Origin: Cucumis sativus
Lineage: Eukaryota > Streptophyta > Magnoliopsida > Cucurbitales > Cucurbitaceae
Length of the DNA stretch: 64,000 nt
Assembly (NCBI RefSeq): GCF_000004075.3
Contig: NC_026656.2
Location: 20,904,607 to 20,968,606 of the forward strand
Direction of reading: 5' to 3'
Part shown: positions 36,974 through 50,454 of the stretch, piece after piece
Layout: each line of letters begins with the position of its first letter
How positions within the stretch are numbered: the first letter of the stretch is position 1
Notes under the pieces: model-generated
Databases searched by the model: none
Told to the model about the DNA's origin: nothing
Seen by the model: the letters and a program-made list of their open reading frames with translations, nothing else
Position numbers and translations under genes: made by a program

Positions 36974-37469
36974 TCACTGCGTGTATTCGACGGTCACCAG
37001 CGGCGTATTTTTTTGAACGATCACTTTATACGCCATCCTTGACAACGTCATCGTTGTATCCGCCACCAATGCTTTCGAAGACGTCGAAACCGCACGATCC
37101 ACGATCGTGATCATAATCGTCTGATCAGAAACACACGAGTCCGGTACGGCGGAACTAAAGCAACTCACTCGGTATTGTCTTCCACAAGCCGCTCCATTGT
37201 CCCATATTCCTTCTCCGGCTGCCCCGAACATGTTGTTCGTCGGAAACATCGACAGATCGTTTCCGAAACAAGCGGTGGCTGTGTATAAACAATTTCTCCT
37301 TTTCATTGATTGAAAATTTTGAAGAATAATGTGAGTGGAATAACTTACGTGTGTAAGGAGGACCATAAGTTGTTGCAGTGCCGACATCTCCATGGGATAG
37401 GTGGAAGAGGTGAGCGATGAAGAAGATGGAGAAGAGGCATCGTCGCGAGAGAAACAGAGGATTCGACAT
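36974..37469 (-). CDS. EG45-like / plant natriuretic peptide-like secreted protein
   Basis: Small apoplastic protein of the expansin-related, barwin-like double-psi beta-barrel family; family members affect water and ion balance or act in defence, but the role here is inferred only from the family. Two exons (37469-37349, 37278-36974) give 141 aa. The N-terminal signal peptide (MSNPLFLSRRCLFSIFFIAH... to about residue 27, cleavage near SHG|DVGTA) is followed by GTATTYGPPYTPTACFG and GEGIWDNGAACGRQYRVSC, the hallmark of the family. The second half (MITIVDRAV...) matches the subgroup without the Cys-Pro...Gly-Cys motif of the PNP-A type. Confidence 0.9.
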
Positions 37470-37587
37470 GTCGTTTCAATTATTCAATTCCTGTGGTAAA
37501 ATTATCAAAATGCAAATTCAAAACCCTTTCTTTTTTTCTTCATTCCAAAAAGAAAAAAAAAAATCGAATATAGTAGTAAATCAAATT

Positions 37588-37596
37588 CTTTTTATA
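37588..37596 (-). promoter_or_regulatory. TATA box of the EG45-like gene
   Basis: The minus strand reads TATAAAAAG about 120 nt upstream of the ATG at 37469, a good TATA match with space for a leader of about 85-90 nt. Confidence 0.5.
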
Positions 37597-37599
37597 TGT

Positions 37600-40500
37600 G
37601 AAAATTTGATAAAAACTAATTTTCAATTTCTAGACGCTCCGTTTTTCTTTTCGATTCTTTCTTGACGAAAATGCCGTATAATCGGTCACCGAATATCCAT
37701 CCAATTGTGAGAAGCCACCGAGGATTTGCCGGCCCCCGTCGGTCCGACGTGGATGCCTTTTAAATTCCACATAAGTAATTGACACGTCAGGTCAGTATTT
37801 TCGACCGGCGATCGACGGTGGTTACGTGGAATTTCGGATGCATAAATTGTAATTTTTTTAATGTAAAAAAGAAAAAGAAAAGATAGGAATAACATACAAA
37901 TTATATTGAAGATGGAAGATATTGATGAAGAAGAAAATTGATGGAATTTAAAGTGTAAATCTTTGAGTTTATTTGTTATGGAAGCGCTTTTATTGGCAAT
38001 AACCATTTTGGGATTTTTAACCGAAGTGGGCTTTTCTTAGAACAATCTTAACCATGTACCCATTCTTGGAAAACAATCTCATGCTGTTTATTAGCAATTG
38101 AAATAATTCCTAATATATAGATTATAAATTTAATTAGTTATTATGACCTATAACTTTATTGGTCACCTTTAAACTTTCCTCCTTATCAATCATCTAAAAA
38201 TAAAAACCCTCCTTATTTCATAAATAGGTACTTTAAACAATTAGTTATGTTGAGATTGATATTCACATTTTTTTATAAAAAAAAAAAAAAAAAAAGTCAA
38301 ATCTTTGAATTTTCTCCTAACAAATAAAAAAAAAATAGATTATTGGAAAACATAATCTCATATGTGTTTTGCTTTTATTTTCTATTTATAATAAACAACT
38401 ATTATATCTTTCTTTTTCTTAAAATATACCTATATAGAGAGAGATCCACTTACCTAGATTTCTTGAAGAGGAAAAGGTGGCAAAAAAAGTTGGTATTTTG
38501 GAAGGGTTAATATGAGAGAAATAGAGAGGGTTTTATGGAGGGATATTAATTGTTAATAAGCGTAAGATTAAAGAGATGGACTATAAGAGAAGGAAGAAGG
38601 AAGAAGGAAGAGGTAAGAAAGTTTGGGGTATTTGCTTCTAAGCATTGTATTTCATTAGCGTATAAGAGATAATCATATATATATACACATAATTGGATTG
38701 AATAATGAAATATGAATGGATAGACTTTTAATCACTTCCTTTACACCATCCATATATAATATATTCCACTCTTCTTAAAAGCTATCTATCTAGATTTCCC
38801 TTCAGTCTTCTTTCTTCCTCTTTTTTTCTTTTTATTCCTTATTATTGCATTACTTTTTTTTATTGGTAGGGATGTTTAGGAAACACAAATCAAAGACTGC
38901 GTGCGTGTAATATCACACTGTTCATTCTCCCTTTGAAGTTGTTGATTTTAAACACTAATTAGTATATGTAAAGTTAATATATATCATGTTCGTTCCAAGT
39001 AATTTAATGCTAAGACTAAATATTTGTTTGAATTGATTAAAAAAAATATTTAAAAGGATTTACATATAGTCAAACACTTCCAATTTTTTAAAGAAAAAAT
39101 ATATGATTTATTTTGAAAAATTAAACTAAAAACACGTCTTCTAATATCAAATAAGTTACATCAACTAAAATAATATTTTATATTACATAAGAACCTTCAT
39201 TTGAGAAAATATACAATATGAATATTTTTTTTTCAAAATTTGTAAAATGAATACTTCTCTAGTAGTGTCTCTTACATAGAAGATCAAACCTTCCACTTTT
39301 AAAATAAAAAATCATATCAAATTTGTAGGATGAAAGTAAATATATAAGTTGAATAAATGTAAGTTAATTAAAATAAGAGTCTACGTTAAAGTGAGATAGG
39401 TAGGTTGGTTTTTTAAAGGATTGAGTTGATTAATCAATATATTGTTTGTGTTAATTTATGCTTTTAATTTGTTGCTAAGTAATTAATAATATTAATTAAA
39501 AGCATATAATAAAATAGTATTCTCCATTTTGTTGATTGCCTCTCCCACGTCACTACCATTTCATTCTTCTATGATTATATTTTCGTTGAAATTTTCACCT
39601 TTGATTTGAACTCAAAGATGAGATATATACTAAACCATTATTAATTTATCATAAGTTGCTATTTTTTTTTTAAAAAAAAAAGAAGATATATCAATCATTA
39701 GAATGTTTTGGATTAGTCTACTTTTTTTTTCTTATCATTTAAAGATAAATCCTACTAAAAATTTTGAGTTATCCCAAACAATATCTATACAATACAAAAT
39801 GATTTGATCAGTTTTGTTTTCCTTTTTATCTTTTTGGAAAATTTTATTTATCTCATTTTTATTTAAGTTTTTTTGGTTTTGGAAGATTAGATCTTTACCT
39901 TATAAATTTATTTTCTATTTGATATGTATGTTTAAATTAGTTTCTATTGTAATTAGTGTATGAACTTTTATAGACTTTGACCTAATTTTCTCCATACTTC
40001 TTCTTAGAATGTTACTTCTAAGTGTTATAATTTTTCGTCTCCATCAAATTAGATTAATTGAAAAATCTACTTCATACTATTTTAGATTAATTAGCTAAAT
40101 GTTAACCTAAATTTATCGTAAGTAAGCATACGTTGAAACATAAATTTTGAATGCATATTTGTGTTGAAACATACTAATCAAATAAAATTTATATGGATCA
40201 AATTGAGATGAACACAAAACTCAAGATTTGTAGGAGAAAATGGCATAATTATTTTGAAACATAGGAATGAAATGTGGATTTATATTAGAAATTTAATATT
40301 ATTAATCGAAAGTAACAGAAAAGTGGAGAGTTTAGGCTTAGAAATGAAGTGTTCTATTTTATTTTTAAATTTATAATATGATTCAACGAAGGGACTTTTT
40401 GTGAACTTGTTGGGCTGGTAGATTAGAGATATTCCATACAAAAGCCGACTTAGCTATTTGATGTACTTTGGCCCAGTGGTCACTAAAAGCAAGAAATAAA

Positions 40501-40940
40501 AGACAAAATCCGACTTGATCATCAAATATTTTTAACTGATTATCATATTGGCCTATTTTACCTAATAACAGAAGGGAAAAGTAAATCTGATTTTTTTTTG
40601 TTAAATTTCTTCGCGTAGGAGGATTTGAATCCAAAAATTTTATGATCCCCAGTTGAATTAAGTTGTTGTTGAGCTATTAGAGGATAAGTATTTGGAATTG
40701 TTAGTTACAAACAGACATGCAAATGGACGAATGTACATTGAATAGTATGAAACAACCATATACAATGGCAGTTTTTTTAACCATTTGTCTAATGATTGCA
40801 CTTTGGTTTAGACAAATGTGTGGAAAGTTCTGGAAATGGCACAAAAGGAAATGGGCAGTCCAGTCCGTAATAATGTTTTGGCCCTTTTGATCTCCAGGCC
40901 TGCCATGGTTGATAAACCATTCTACACCACAAGTTCTTCA
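37600..40940. other. Intergenic region between two diverging genes
   Basis: The stretch 37640-37860 is richer in G+C with scattered CG sites, then the sequence becomes very AT-rich. An A run lies near 38278-38295, and a GGAAGAA purine repeat at about 38590-38615. The minus-strand frame 37686-38006 ends in GPTGAGKSS, a chance P-loop in otherwise noncoding sequence. No gene is supported. The right end (about 40900-41206) should contain the promoter and leader of the DXS-like gene. Confidence 0.45.
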
Positions 40941-41206
40941 TTCTACAATTCTCCCACGAAAGTCACATCCAATTCCACTTCTTCCAATACTTGGTACTCC
41001 AATTCACAAATATCCTTCCTTTACTTCCTTTACTCATCTACTCCTTCTGTTAATTGTTGTGTGATTTCAACTCTTTTAACCCTTTCTGGGTTTCAATCAG
41101 CTGCTTGAAGTCTGTATTTACCTGATATTATCAACTGGGGAATTCTTTAATCGTTTATTTTTAGAACTGCCGACATTGGGTTCTTGCGCTTTGGCTGAAT
41201 TCCTTC

Positions 41207-44200
41207 ATGGGTACAGCTTCAACTGGGTACCCATTTGGAACTGCTGTTCATTCATATGGAAACTCTGCACTTTTATCTCGTAAATTGGAATTCTCGCGCT
41301 CTAATTTCCCTTTCCCTGCTGAATTTTCAAGAATCAATCCAAACTCCGGCTCTGTTTTCCATTTTTCTTCCAAGGTATTGAAGCACTTTAGCTCTTTTCT
41401 TTGTTGTGAAATTTGTGCATAATCGTTTGGTTTCTGTGCATGTGAAGTGATGATCATTAATTTTCAGTGCTGGGATGAATTCCTAAATCCCAATGGTTTC
41501 ATTGCGTGTATTAAGTAGACTGTGAAGTACAGTTAGCAAATCTTTCCAATGTTAAACTAGTGAGGGTCGTTAACTTGTTTAGATGATGATGTTTTGAATA
41601 TCTAAATCCATTTTCTGAGGCTGAATTCGCTTATTGGTTGATCAGGATTTTGGCAGTGTTTAGTTCTAGTGTGTGTTCATTCTATTTCAAAATTTGATTG
41701 TAACATAGTCTTCTTGGTGCAGTCATCAGTTTGTAAGATCCATAGTTTACCTGACATTGATAATATCTTCTGGGATAAAGTTCCAACGCCGCTACTTGAT
41801 GTGATTGATAATCCTATCCATTTGAAGAATTTGTCTCTTAAGGTTAGTTTATGATTTCATACATATTTCTCCTTGTGGGTGCCAAAGATGATGTGGCTTC
41901 TAAACCAATCAAACACCATCGTGGCAGGAATTGAAACAATTAGCGGAAGAAATTCGTTCAGAATTGGCTTCCTTTCTTTCAAACGTACCAGCATCTTATA
42001 AGGCCAGTTTGGCAGTTGTGGAGCTAACTGTTGCCTTGCACCATGTTTTCCATGCTCCAGTGGACAAGATACTGTGGGATGCAGGAGAAGAGGTAGGAGT
42101 GTAGGACTATTTTTCTTATGCTCAATATTATTGAACTTTCTTCTGGAACTGAAATTGTTGTGAAGTAAAATATTGACACGATTATGCATACCGATATCGA
42201 TATGCGACTTGGGAATGTAATGTTCATCTGCCAGACCGAGAGTGTGTGCCTAAACAATCAATATCATTAATTTATTTTGTCTTTTGCCAGACCTATGCAC
42301 ACAAGATTCTTACCGGAAGACGACCTCTCATGAGTACATTGTATAAAAAGAATGGTCTTTCTGGGTCCACATCAAGGTTGGAAAGTGAATTTGATCCATT
42401 TGGTGCTGCACATGGCTGCAATAGTGTATCTGCTGGACTTGGTACAGTGGACTGTTGATCCTTTTTTGTGGGGTTATAAATATTCTTTATCTATTGTTTC
42501 TTTTTTTAGTTTAACGAAATGTGGGGGTAGGAATTTGAACCATTACTTCAAGGATATAATGTCTTAATCAATTGAGTTTTTGTTTAGGTTAATCAATTTT
42601 TTTTATTGTTCTTATTGACTTATATATGACTTCAATTGAAAAAATCCTTATATTTCAGCTTTTAACAGCACATTATATAATCCTTTCCCTCAAGAAGGTG
42701 CTGTTAATAACCACATGTGATAATTAGTGTGTACACCCAACCTCTAGCATATGGAAATAATTACTTATTTTTGTTTATTTGCTCAAAAGTATTGTTTTTT
42801 ATTCTTAGAATCATGTTTGGAAATTGTACAACAAATTTAATATGATCTCATTTAATCTTAGGCATGGCAGTAGCAAGGGATATAAAAGGTAAACGTGAAA
42901 GAATAGTTACGATAATTAACAATTTGTCAACTATGACGGGGCAAATATACGAAGCAATGAGTAATGTGGGGTATTTGGACTCAAATATGATAGTGATATT
43001 AAATGACAGTCGGCATTCTTTACACCCAAAACTTGATGATGGCTCTAAGACATCTGTTAGTGCTTTGTCTAGCACCCTCAGCAGGCTCCAGTCCAGCAAA
43101 TCCTTTCGAAAGTTTCGTGAAGCCGCTAAGGTATTTTTCTGATTTTTCCGTTTTAATTGACCTAACACTTGGAGAATGTTCTTTGTCTTAATGTGGATGA
43201 GGAGTTGGTCTTTATTCGTATTGTTTTAGTTTTCTGAAAAGTCCTCAGCTTCATATGTTTTTTCCATGATTAGGGTGTAACTAAAAGAATTGGTAAGGGA
43301 ATGCATGAATTGGCTGCCAAGGTTGACCAATATGCTCGCGGCATGATGGGTCCCTCAGGATCAACCCTTTTTGAAGAACTTGGACTCTATTATATAGGCC
43401 CTGTTGATGGCCACAATATGGAGGACCTCATTTGTGTTTTACAAGAAGTTGCATCACTTGATTCAATGGGTCCAGTATTGGTACATGTGGTAACTGAAGA
43501 AAACTATTCAGAAGGTTACAAGAGGGTTGCAGGCAGGCAACTGGATGGTATCCTTTTCCCTAACTCAACTTTTTCCTCTAGTGTCTTTCATGTGGTCATT
43601 GGACTTTTATTTTATCTTCACTCCTAAACTTCTGACTTATTTATTGCTTTAAGAGCATTCAGACTACCCTTTTTAGTGTAAGCTTCGTTTTTCAGCTCTC
43701 TGATGGAGAGTTGTCAAATCTGCTATTTCTTATTCTATCACTGGGTTTATGATTGACATTTAGCATATTAATTTGGACAAAGATGCTTCCCTAACCTTGT
43801 CGATTCTATTTATGATTGATAAGAAACAAATTTTATTATGTTTTATTCATTCTGGTTTCTTCTCATGACTCTAGGTTTATATAACATAGACCCATTGCTG
43901 TACGGAATTGATTCTCGAACGTATGGCGATTGTTTTGCGGAGGCTTTAGTTGTGGAGGCGGAAAAGGACAAAAGCATTGTGACAGTGCATGCTGGGATGC
44001 AGATGGAGCCATCAATTCAACTGTTTAGGGAAAGATTTCCTGATAAGTTCTTTGATGTGGGTATGGCTGAGCAACACGCAGTTACATTTGCTGCTGGTTT
44101 GTCATGTGGTGGATTGAAGCCATTTTGTGTAATTCCTTCGGCTTTCTTACAGAGAGCATACGATCAGGTCTCTCTCTCGAGCTGCTCCACACTTGCATTA

Positions 44201-45356
44201 AATGTGCAGTTGCCACTTCGAGTGTTCAGGCGTTTAACAATAGGAAGTTTTGAATTTGGTTTTCTAGGTGGTGCATGATGTCGATCAACAGAGAATTCCT
44301 GTACGTTTTGTCATTACCAGTGCTGGATTGGTAGGATCTGATGGTCCTACACAATGTGGTGCATTTGATATAACATATATGTCGTGCTTGCCAAACATGA
44401 TTGTCATGGCACCATCAGATGAGAATGAGCTAGTGCACATGGTTGCCACGGCAGCACGCATTGATGATCAACCAGTATGCTTTCGATATCCAAGAGGCTC
44501 CATTGTCACCACTAACAACCTTGCCCTTGAAGGGGTTCCGATTGAAGTAACCACCTTGTTGATGCTAGTGTGCTTTTTCGAAGTCTCAATCTTCTTGTAA
44601 CTTGAGAAAAAAAGAAATTAAAACTTGACATTGTTTGTAACACATTGCAGATTGGAAAAGGGAGGGTTCTTGCTGAGGGTAAGGATATTGCTTTGCTTGG
44701 GTATGGTGCAATGGTTCAGAACTGCCTTAATGCTCGGGCCCTTCTCTCAAAGTTCGGTGTCGAGGTTACAGTTGCTGATGCAAGGTTCTGCAAGCCACTT
44801 GACATAGCACTTCTCCGACAACTCTGTGATAACCATGCATTTCTAATCACAGTTGAGGAAGGTTCAGTCGGAGGCTTTGGATCTCATGTTGCACAATTCA
44901 TTGCCCTCGATGGACGGCTGGATGGAAGAGTCAAGGTACGATTTCTATAAGCATTTCCTATTTCCCGTTTTAGGCATAGGCTGGTATTTCCTTAAAAGAT
45001 CAAAGTTGAAATAGAAAATGTTTAGGCACTTTTAGCTCATTTCATATATGTAGAAAATAACTTCTAAGTCTGATTGTACGCTACAAAAGCCACACGAAAT
45101 CAATGAACCGGGCCTAAGAGGAAAAAGTCAGTTTTTCAATCATATGCAATAAATTTACATTTCTGATGTGCCCTGTGCCACTTTCCTCAAACCATTTCAC
45201 CTGCAGTGGCGGCCAATAGTTCTACCAGATAATTACATAGAGCAGGCATCGCCACAACAACAGCTCTCCCTTGCTGGGTTGACTGGAAATCACATTGCTG
45301 CAACGGCATTAAGCTTGCTCGGTCGTCCCCGGGAAGCATTACTTATGATGTGTTAG
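41207..45356 (+). CDS. DXS3: Class III 1-deoxy-D-xylulose-5-phosphate synthase-like protein (DXS3 type)
   Basis: Plastid-targeted member of the thiamine diphosphate-dependent DXS family. Ten exons (41207-41374, 41723-41842, 41928-42092, 42291-42441, 42862-43130, 43274-43547, 43875-44167, 44268-44546, 44651-44935, 45207-45356) give 717 aa. The first exon is a Ser-rich transit peptide. The sequence follows Arabidopsis At5g11380 (DXPS3) closely as remembered: [66 protein letters not shown]. Compared with true DXS (class I/II), GGH is replaced (SNVPASYK, His to Ser near 119), GDG is NNL (221-223), and AIYSSF is VIPSAF. AMDRAG is VITSAG and PTHCG is PTQCG. The catalytic Glu in AEQHAVTF and YPRG are kept. 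It may therefore not make DXP; its biological role is open. Confidence 0.93.
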
Positions 45357-47922
45357 GATCTTGTATCTCTCAGTCCCTGCTGAAGGTGAAGTTTTTTAAC
45401 AGTTGAATTTCAGCTAACCACAGAAGATGAGAAAAACATCAGTACCACACCACCAGCATTTTTAGGTATCAATTTGTTGTACATTCTGCATCTTTTTTCT
45501 GTGCCATTTTTAATGCGTTACTTCCCTGTTTTTTTACACAACCACTTTCACACAGAGAAATGAAAGATCTTTGATTCTCCATCCTTCTGTTTTTCTCATC
45601 TGATTACAATGTAAATGGTGATCAATCAGAAACTTGCATGTAAAGTCCAAATTTCTCCATCTGTTTCTCTGTTTGTGTAAGTAAATTCATGGATGATGGT
45701 GACCAACTCATAACTCTTCATTAACAATTTAACACAATCTCAAAGATAGAATCTGATTAAACCTTTTGAATTTTCTTAAGAGATTAACTCATGGTCCATG
45801 AATGTCTACATACTCCATTTGGTTGCCTAGAAAATGTGAGAAAACTTTACATCATATTTAATTTTTAATGCTTGGTTCTTAGATATGGAATATAGCAGAC
45901 CAATAAAGAGTATTTTGTAAAACGAGTTTTGGGTTCCAGCATTTTTTAATGATGGAATTCCTTGACAACTTTACTGATAGGGGAAGAAAATAAAAACTAT
46001 TGACAACTAATTTATGCATTAAGAAATGGCCTTGTTCATCATTATTTTAATTGTTGGTCTCGGCCACTATCATCTTATTGGTTCCGATGTCCATTTTCGT
46101 TTTAGCTTTTACCTCCAAATGAACAAATAACATTCGTCCAAAAATGACTTACGTCATCATTTAATATTATGTAAATCAATATCATATAATTACTTTTTAT
46201 AATTAAAAAAGAAGAAGAATTATTTCATAAACCAACAAACCAATCCCAATCAATCTCAATCAAAGTCTTTCATGTTGCTATCAAAGTCCCACCAAGCCTT
46301 GTGCACTTCTGTTGCACAAGACAGGAGGGTATACAACAATTATAAACAGCTCAAGTAAACCAGTGAGCTACCAAATTAAAAGAACTATTACAATCAACAA
46401 AAGAGATGATTCTTGTTCAATTAACGATATCATATGATATAAAATTATATGTAAATTCGAGTATAATTCAATAGTTTAGTACATAGAATTATAAAAAAAA
46501 AGTCTCAATGATAACCTTTTGTCTTATTATTATTATTTCTTGTTTGTTAACATTAGACGTCTTATAGTACCTCAACCATAGTTTGTCACATGTTTAGATT
46601 AAATTTATAACATAGTTGCAATCAAGTGAGCAGATAAAGTATTATTTGGAGGTGGAAAAAAGAATAATTTATACACAAAAAGAAATGTATAGATAGATAG
46701 AGACAGGAAGGAATTGTTTTGAGTAGGCAATCATAAACACATAGCTGAAATCTCAAACTTTTCAATCTGTTATGGTATGAGTAATGAGAATCTGAGGTTT
46801 CGATATTCTCTAAGTTATTCCTTTTTGTTTGTTGTTTTTGGGTACATTATGTTCATTATGTAAATGTCGTTTTTGATCAAAATTATTAATGGCATATGAA
46901 TTTCCCTTTCGTTCATCTGAATCTTTGACGATATCGCTCAATTATAATTGGATCGCACGCCATTTTGTCTCACCCAAACCTCCAAAATTAACCTTTTTTA
47001 TATATATAAATAAACAATAAATTAAATTAAACGTAATTTTCTATTTCCTATTCCCTCATTTAAAATCAGCAAACCTATAATTTTATTTATTTTTTTTCTA
47101 TATATATAAGAAAAAAAGTATTTAGGTTATTTCATTTTTAAAAATGTTAACTTCATTCCATTTATTGTTTTAGAAAATTACTCCTTTTTTTTAGAAAAAA
47201 ACGTGGTCAGTAGCTAATTCACTTTTCTTTTCCAACAAAAATCTTGTTTTAAAATAAAATTATGAAAGAAAATTAAAAATTAAAAAAATAGAAAAGTAAG
47301 TTTTGTTTTTAAAAATAGGAAACAAAATCAGTTATTAATTAAATATATATGGTTTTGTTTTTAATAATCATATATTAAAAAATAAAATAAAAGTTTTGAA
47401 AGGGTCACCGAATCCGCTTTTAGTTTTTCAATTTTTGATTTTGGTTTCAATTTAGTTGTTAAGTTTGTAAATGTAACAATTTTATTAACATTTAAACTTA
47501 GTTTCGATTAGAAACTTTTGATTATAACATCTCTATTTTAAATGATAAAATATATAGATTAAAGGTTAATAGTTATTAGAAAATTACAAAATTAAAATCA
47601 CACGAGATTGAATAAATAAACAGAGTTCTAAATTAAAGTACTTAACAAACTTGATGGACTAAAATTAATTTCAACTCAAATTCTACAACATGTTACATCA
47701 AATTCCATATTCATATCCGATAAACAAAAGGCATTGATTAGATAATCCAATGCACCATATTTTTTTATTCACTGTATAACAAAAACAATAGAAAAAGAAA
47801 CAATTTATCTTCTTGAACAAAAATTACTACGTAAGAAATTTCTATAGAGTGATTGGGCTACAACTCGACACAATTTTTTTTTTCTTGATAAATTATTATA
47901 AATTCATAAGAATCCCAACATG
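45357..47922. other. 3' flank of the DXS-like gene and promoter side of the ammonium transporter
   Basis: The 3' UTR of the DXS-like gene probably extends to about 45650. After that no coding frame is supported on either strand. The sequence from 46900 on is very AT-rich with A/T runs. Confidence 0.5.
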
Positions 47923-47938
47923 TTATAATATATATATT
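47923..47938 (+). promoter_or_regulatory. Candidate TATA box of the ammonium transporter gene
   Basis: TATAATATATATATTC lies about 115-130 nt before the ATG at 48051. Other AT-rich runs nearby (ATTATAAATT near 47894) are weaker alternatives. Confidence 0.35.
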
Positions 47939-48050
47939 CGAAACAGCTTATCGTGACAATCCAAGCTCCAAACTCGAAGTTATAAGCCATCAAATTCCAT
48001 TTCAAATCACCAATAATTTAATTTTTTCCAAAAAAAAATTAAACAAAGTT

Positions 48051-50454
48051 ATGAGCAATATTATTGTCCCTCTACCGGCCAACCTTGTGACAGACGTAGG
48101 TGATCCAGGATGGATGAGCAAAGGGGACAACGCATGGCAGATGACTGCGGCGACGTTAGTTGGACTACAAAGCGTACCAGGACTAATAATCCTATACGGG
48201 GGAGCGGTTAAGAAGAAATGGGCCATAAACTCAGCGTTTATGGCTCTATATGCGTTTGCCTGTGTGTTGGTGTGTTGGGTTGGGTGGGGTTATCGGTTGT
48301 CGTTTGGGGAAAAACTGGCGCCGTTTTGGGGGAAGTTGAATGTGGCATTGGATCAAGAGTATCTGTTGGCACCAGGTTTTGCTGGGAAGTTTCCAACCGC
48401 AACAATGGTGTTTTTTCAATTTGTGTTTGCGGCAATTACATTGGTTTTGATTGCTGGGGCTTTGCTTGGGCGTATGAATTTTTATGCTTGGATGTTGTTT
48501 GTGCCACTTTGGCTTACGTTTTCTTATACGTTTGTGGCTTTTAGTATTTGGAGTCCTGGTGGGTTTTTTGCTAAAATGGGACTCATTGATTACTCTGGTG
48601 GTTATGTTATTCATTTGTCCTCTGGTGTTGCTGGCTTCACTGCTGCTTATTGGGTATGTAATTACTCTCTTAGCTTTCCTATCATTATAAATTTTTTGTT
48701 TTTCGTAGGTGTTTTTTCATTTTGTTCTACGTTTAATTAGTTAATTTCTTATTTGTTTAGGTTTAGTTTGGTTATTATTTGATTTTTTAGCTTTTAGATT
48801 CTGAGTTCTGAAAACTCAGTCTATGAACATTTATTTCACCTCAAATTTCTTTTGTTTATTTTTAGTTCTGCTAATGTTTTAAAGAAACTAAACTAATTAG
48901 TTTTGAAAAACTGAAAAATTGTAAACTTGGTCCATTTTGAAACTAAATTTTTACAACTTTTGAAAGATGGTTGTGTTAAACTTTTAAAAATATAAACAAA
49001 AGGTAAATAAGAAAGTAAGAAATCTTGAAATAGAAAAGATATATAGGTGTGTTTAATTTTTAAAAATTAAAAACTAAAATTTAAAAGTCAATAACTAATA
49101 CGTTAAATTTATTTTATTAAAATTATATATATAAATATTCTCTATTTTAAAAACAACAAAATATAGTAAAATTTTACACATATTTTAGTCTTTTTATATA
49201 TTTTTTATTAAATAGTTTCAATATTTTTGTTATCTATACCACTTTCTTTCTTATAATATTTTTGTAAATAATTTTAATATTTTATAAATATTTTTAATAT
49301 TTGACTATTTATAACAATTATTTCAACTTTTCAAAGTAAGAAACATAGTTTTTAAAATTGGTCTAAAAATTTTGATCCTTAAATAATAAATCACTACAAG
49401 TAAACACTGAAATAATTTTTAGAAATAGAAAACAAAAACCGAATAGTTTACAAATGGCACACAAACAATTGGTATCTGGGTTTTGAGATGAAACTGATAT
49501 GTGTGTATGTGTGAGTGGACAGGTTGGGCCACGGTTGTCGAAGGACAGAGAAAGCTTCCCTCCCAACAACATTCTTCTCATGCTAGCCGGAGCAGGGCTG
49601 TTGTGGATGGGTTGGACTGGTTTTAACGGGGGAGACCCCTACGCCGCCAACATCGACGCCTCACTGGCTGTTCTTAACACCCACGTTTGCACCGCCACCA
49701 GCCTCCTCACTTGGCTCATCTTCGACATCATCTTCTTCAGAAAGCCCTCTGTCATTGGCGCTGTCCAGGGAATGATCACCGGCCTCGTTTGCATCACCCC
49801 CGCCGCAGGTCACTTCTCTCTGCAGAACTATTATCATCAAAATTAGCAGCTTATACATTCAACGTAATTTATGAAACATAATGTGTGTGTGTGTGTGTGT
49901 GTGTGTATCCAGGAGTTGTTCAAGGATGGGCAGCAATTATAATGGGAGTACTTTCAGGTTCAATCCCATGGTTCACAATGATGGTTGTTCACAAGAAATC
50001 CGCCATTCTTCAGAAGGTAGACGACACAATGGCCGTCCTCCACACCCACGCCATCGCCGGCAGCCTCGGTGGCATTTTAAGCGGCATCTTCGCCGAGCCA
50101 CACCTCAACAACATCTTCTACGGAAACTACAACAAATACATCGGCCTTTTCTATGGCTTCAATACAAAACAAGTCAAACTCGGCTTCCGCCAACTTGGCG
50201 TCCAACTCCTCGGAATCATCTTCGTCACCCTCCTCAACATCATCGTTACTAGCCTTATCTGCGTCCTCCTCCAGTACATTGTCCCGCTCCGAATGTCGGA
50301 GGAGGACATGGCTATCGGAGACGAGGCCGCCCACGGTGAAGAGGCCTACGCCATTTGGGGCCAAGGTGAGAAGATGGATTCTTCTAAGTATGATATAGAG
50401 GCCCCAGTTTCCGCTAAACATAGGCATGCAGCTGGTCAGGTTGAAATGACTTGA
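48051..50454 (+). CDS. Ammonium transporter, AMT2/AMT3 type
   Basis: Plasma-membrane ammonium/ammonia transporter of the Amt/MEP/Rh family. Three exons (48051-48653, 49523-49808, 49913-50454) give 476 aa with about 11 membrane segments. It matches the plant AMT2/AMT3 lineage, which is nearer to bacterial AmtB than AMT1 is: [20 protein letters not shown], [24 protein letters not shown] start, [34 protein letters not shown]. The pore twin histidines are H188 (VIHLSSG) and H342 (LHTHAIAG). The C-tail carries the family signature [15 protein letters not shown] and ends about 30 residues later, shorter than Arabidopsis AMT2;1 and closer to AMT3-type proteins. Intron 2 is only 104 bp and carries a TG repeat right before its acceptor. 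Confidence 0.95.
49882..49906. repeat. TG microsatellite at the end of AMT intron 2
   Basis: Twelve TG units sit four nucleotides before the acceptor AG (49911-49912), replacing the usual polypyrimidine tract. Length changes here could alter splicing. Confidence 0.95.

Noticed and set aside
37686-38006. Minus-strand frame ending with GPTGAGKSS, a perfect P-loop
   Set aside because: The rest of the frame is low complexity, there is no ATPase fold around the motif, and the motif sits at the C-terminal end; chance.
40818-41108. 96-codon plus-strand frame before the DXS-like gene
   Set aside because: Probably promoter or leader sequence; Ser/Thr/Tyr-rich product without resemblance and no splice link to the next exon.
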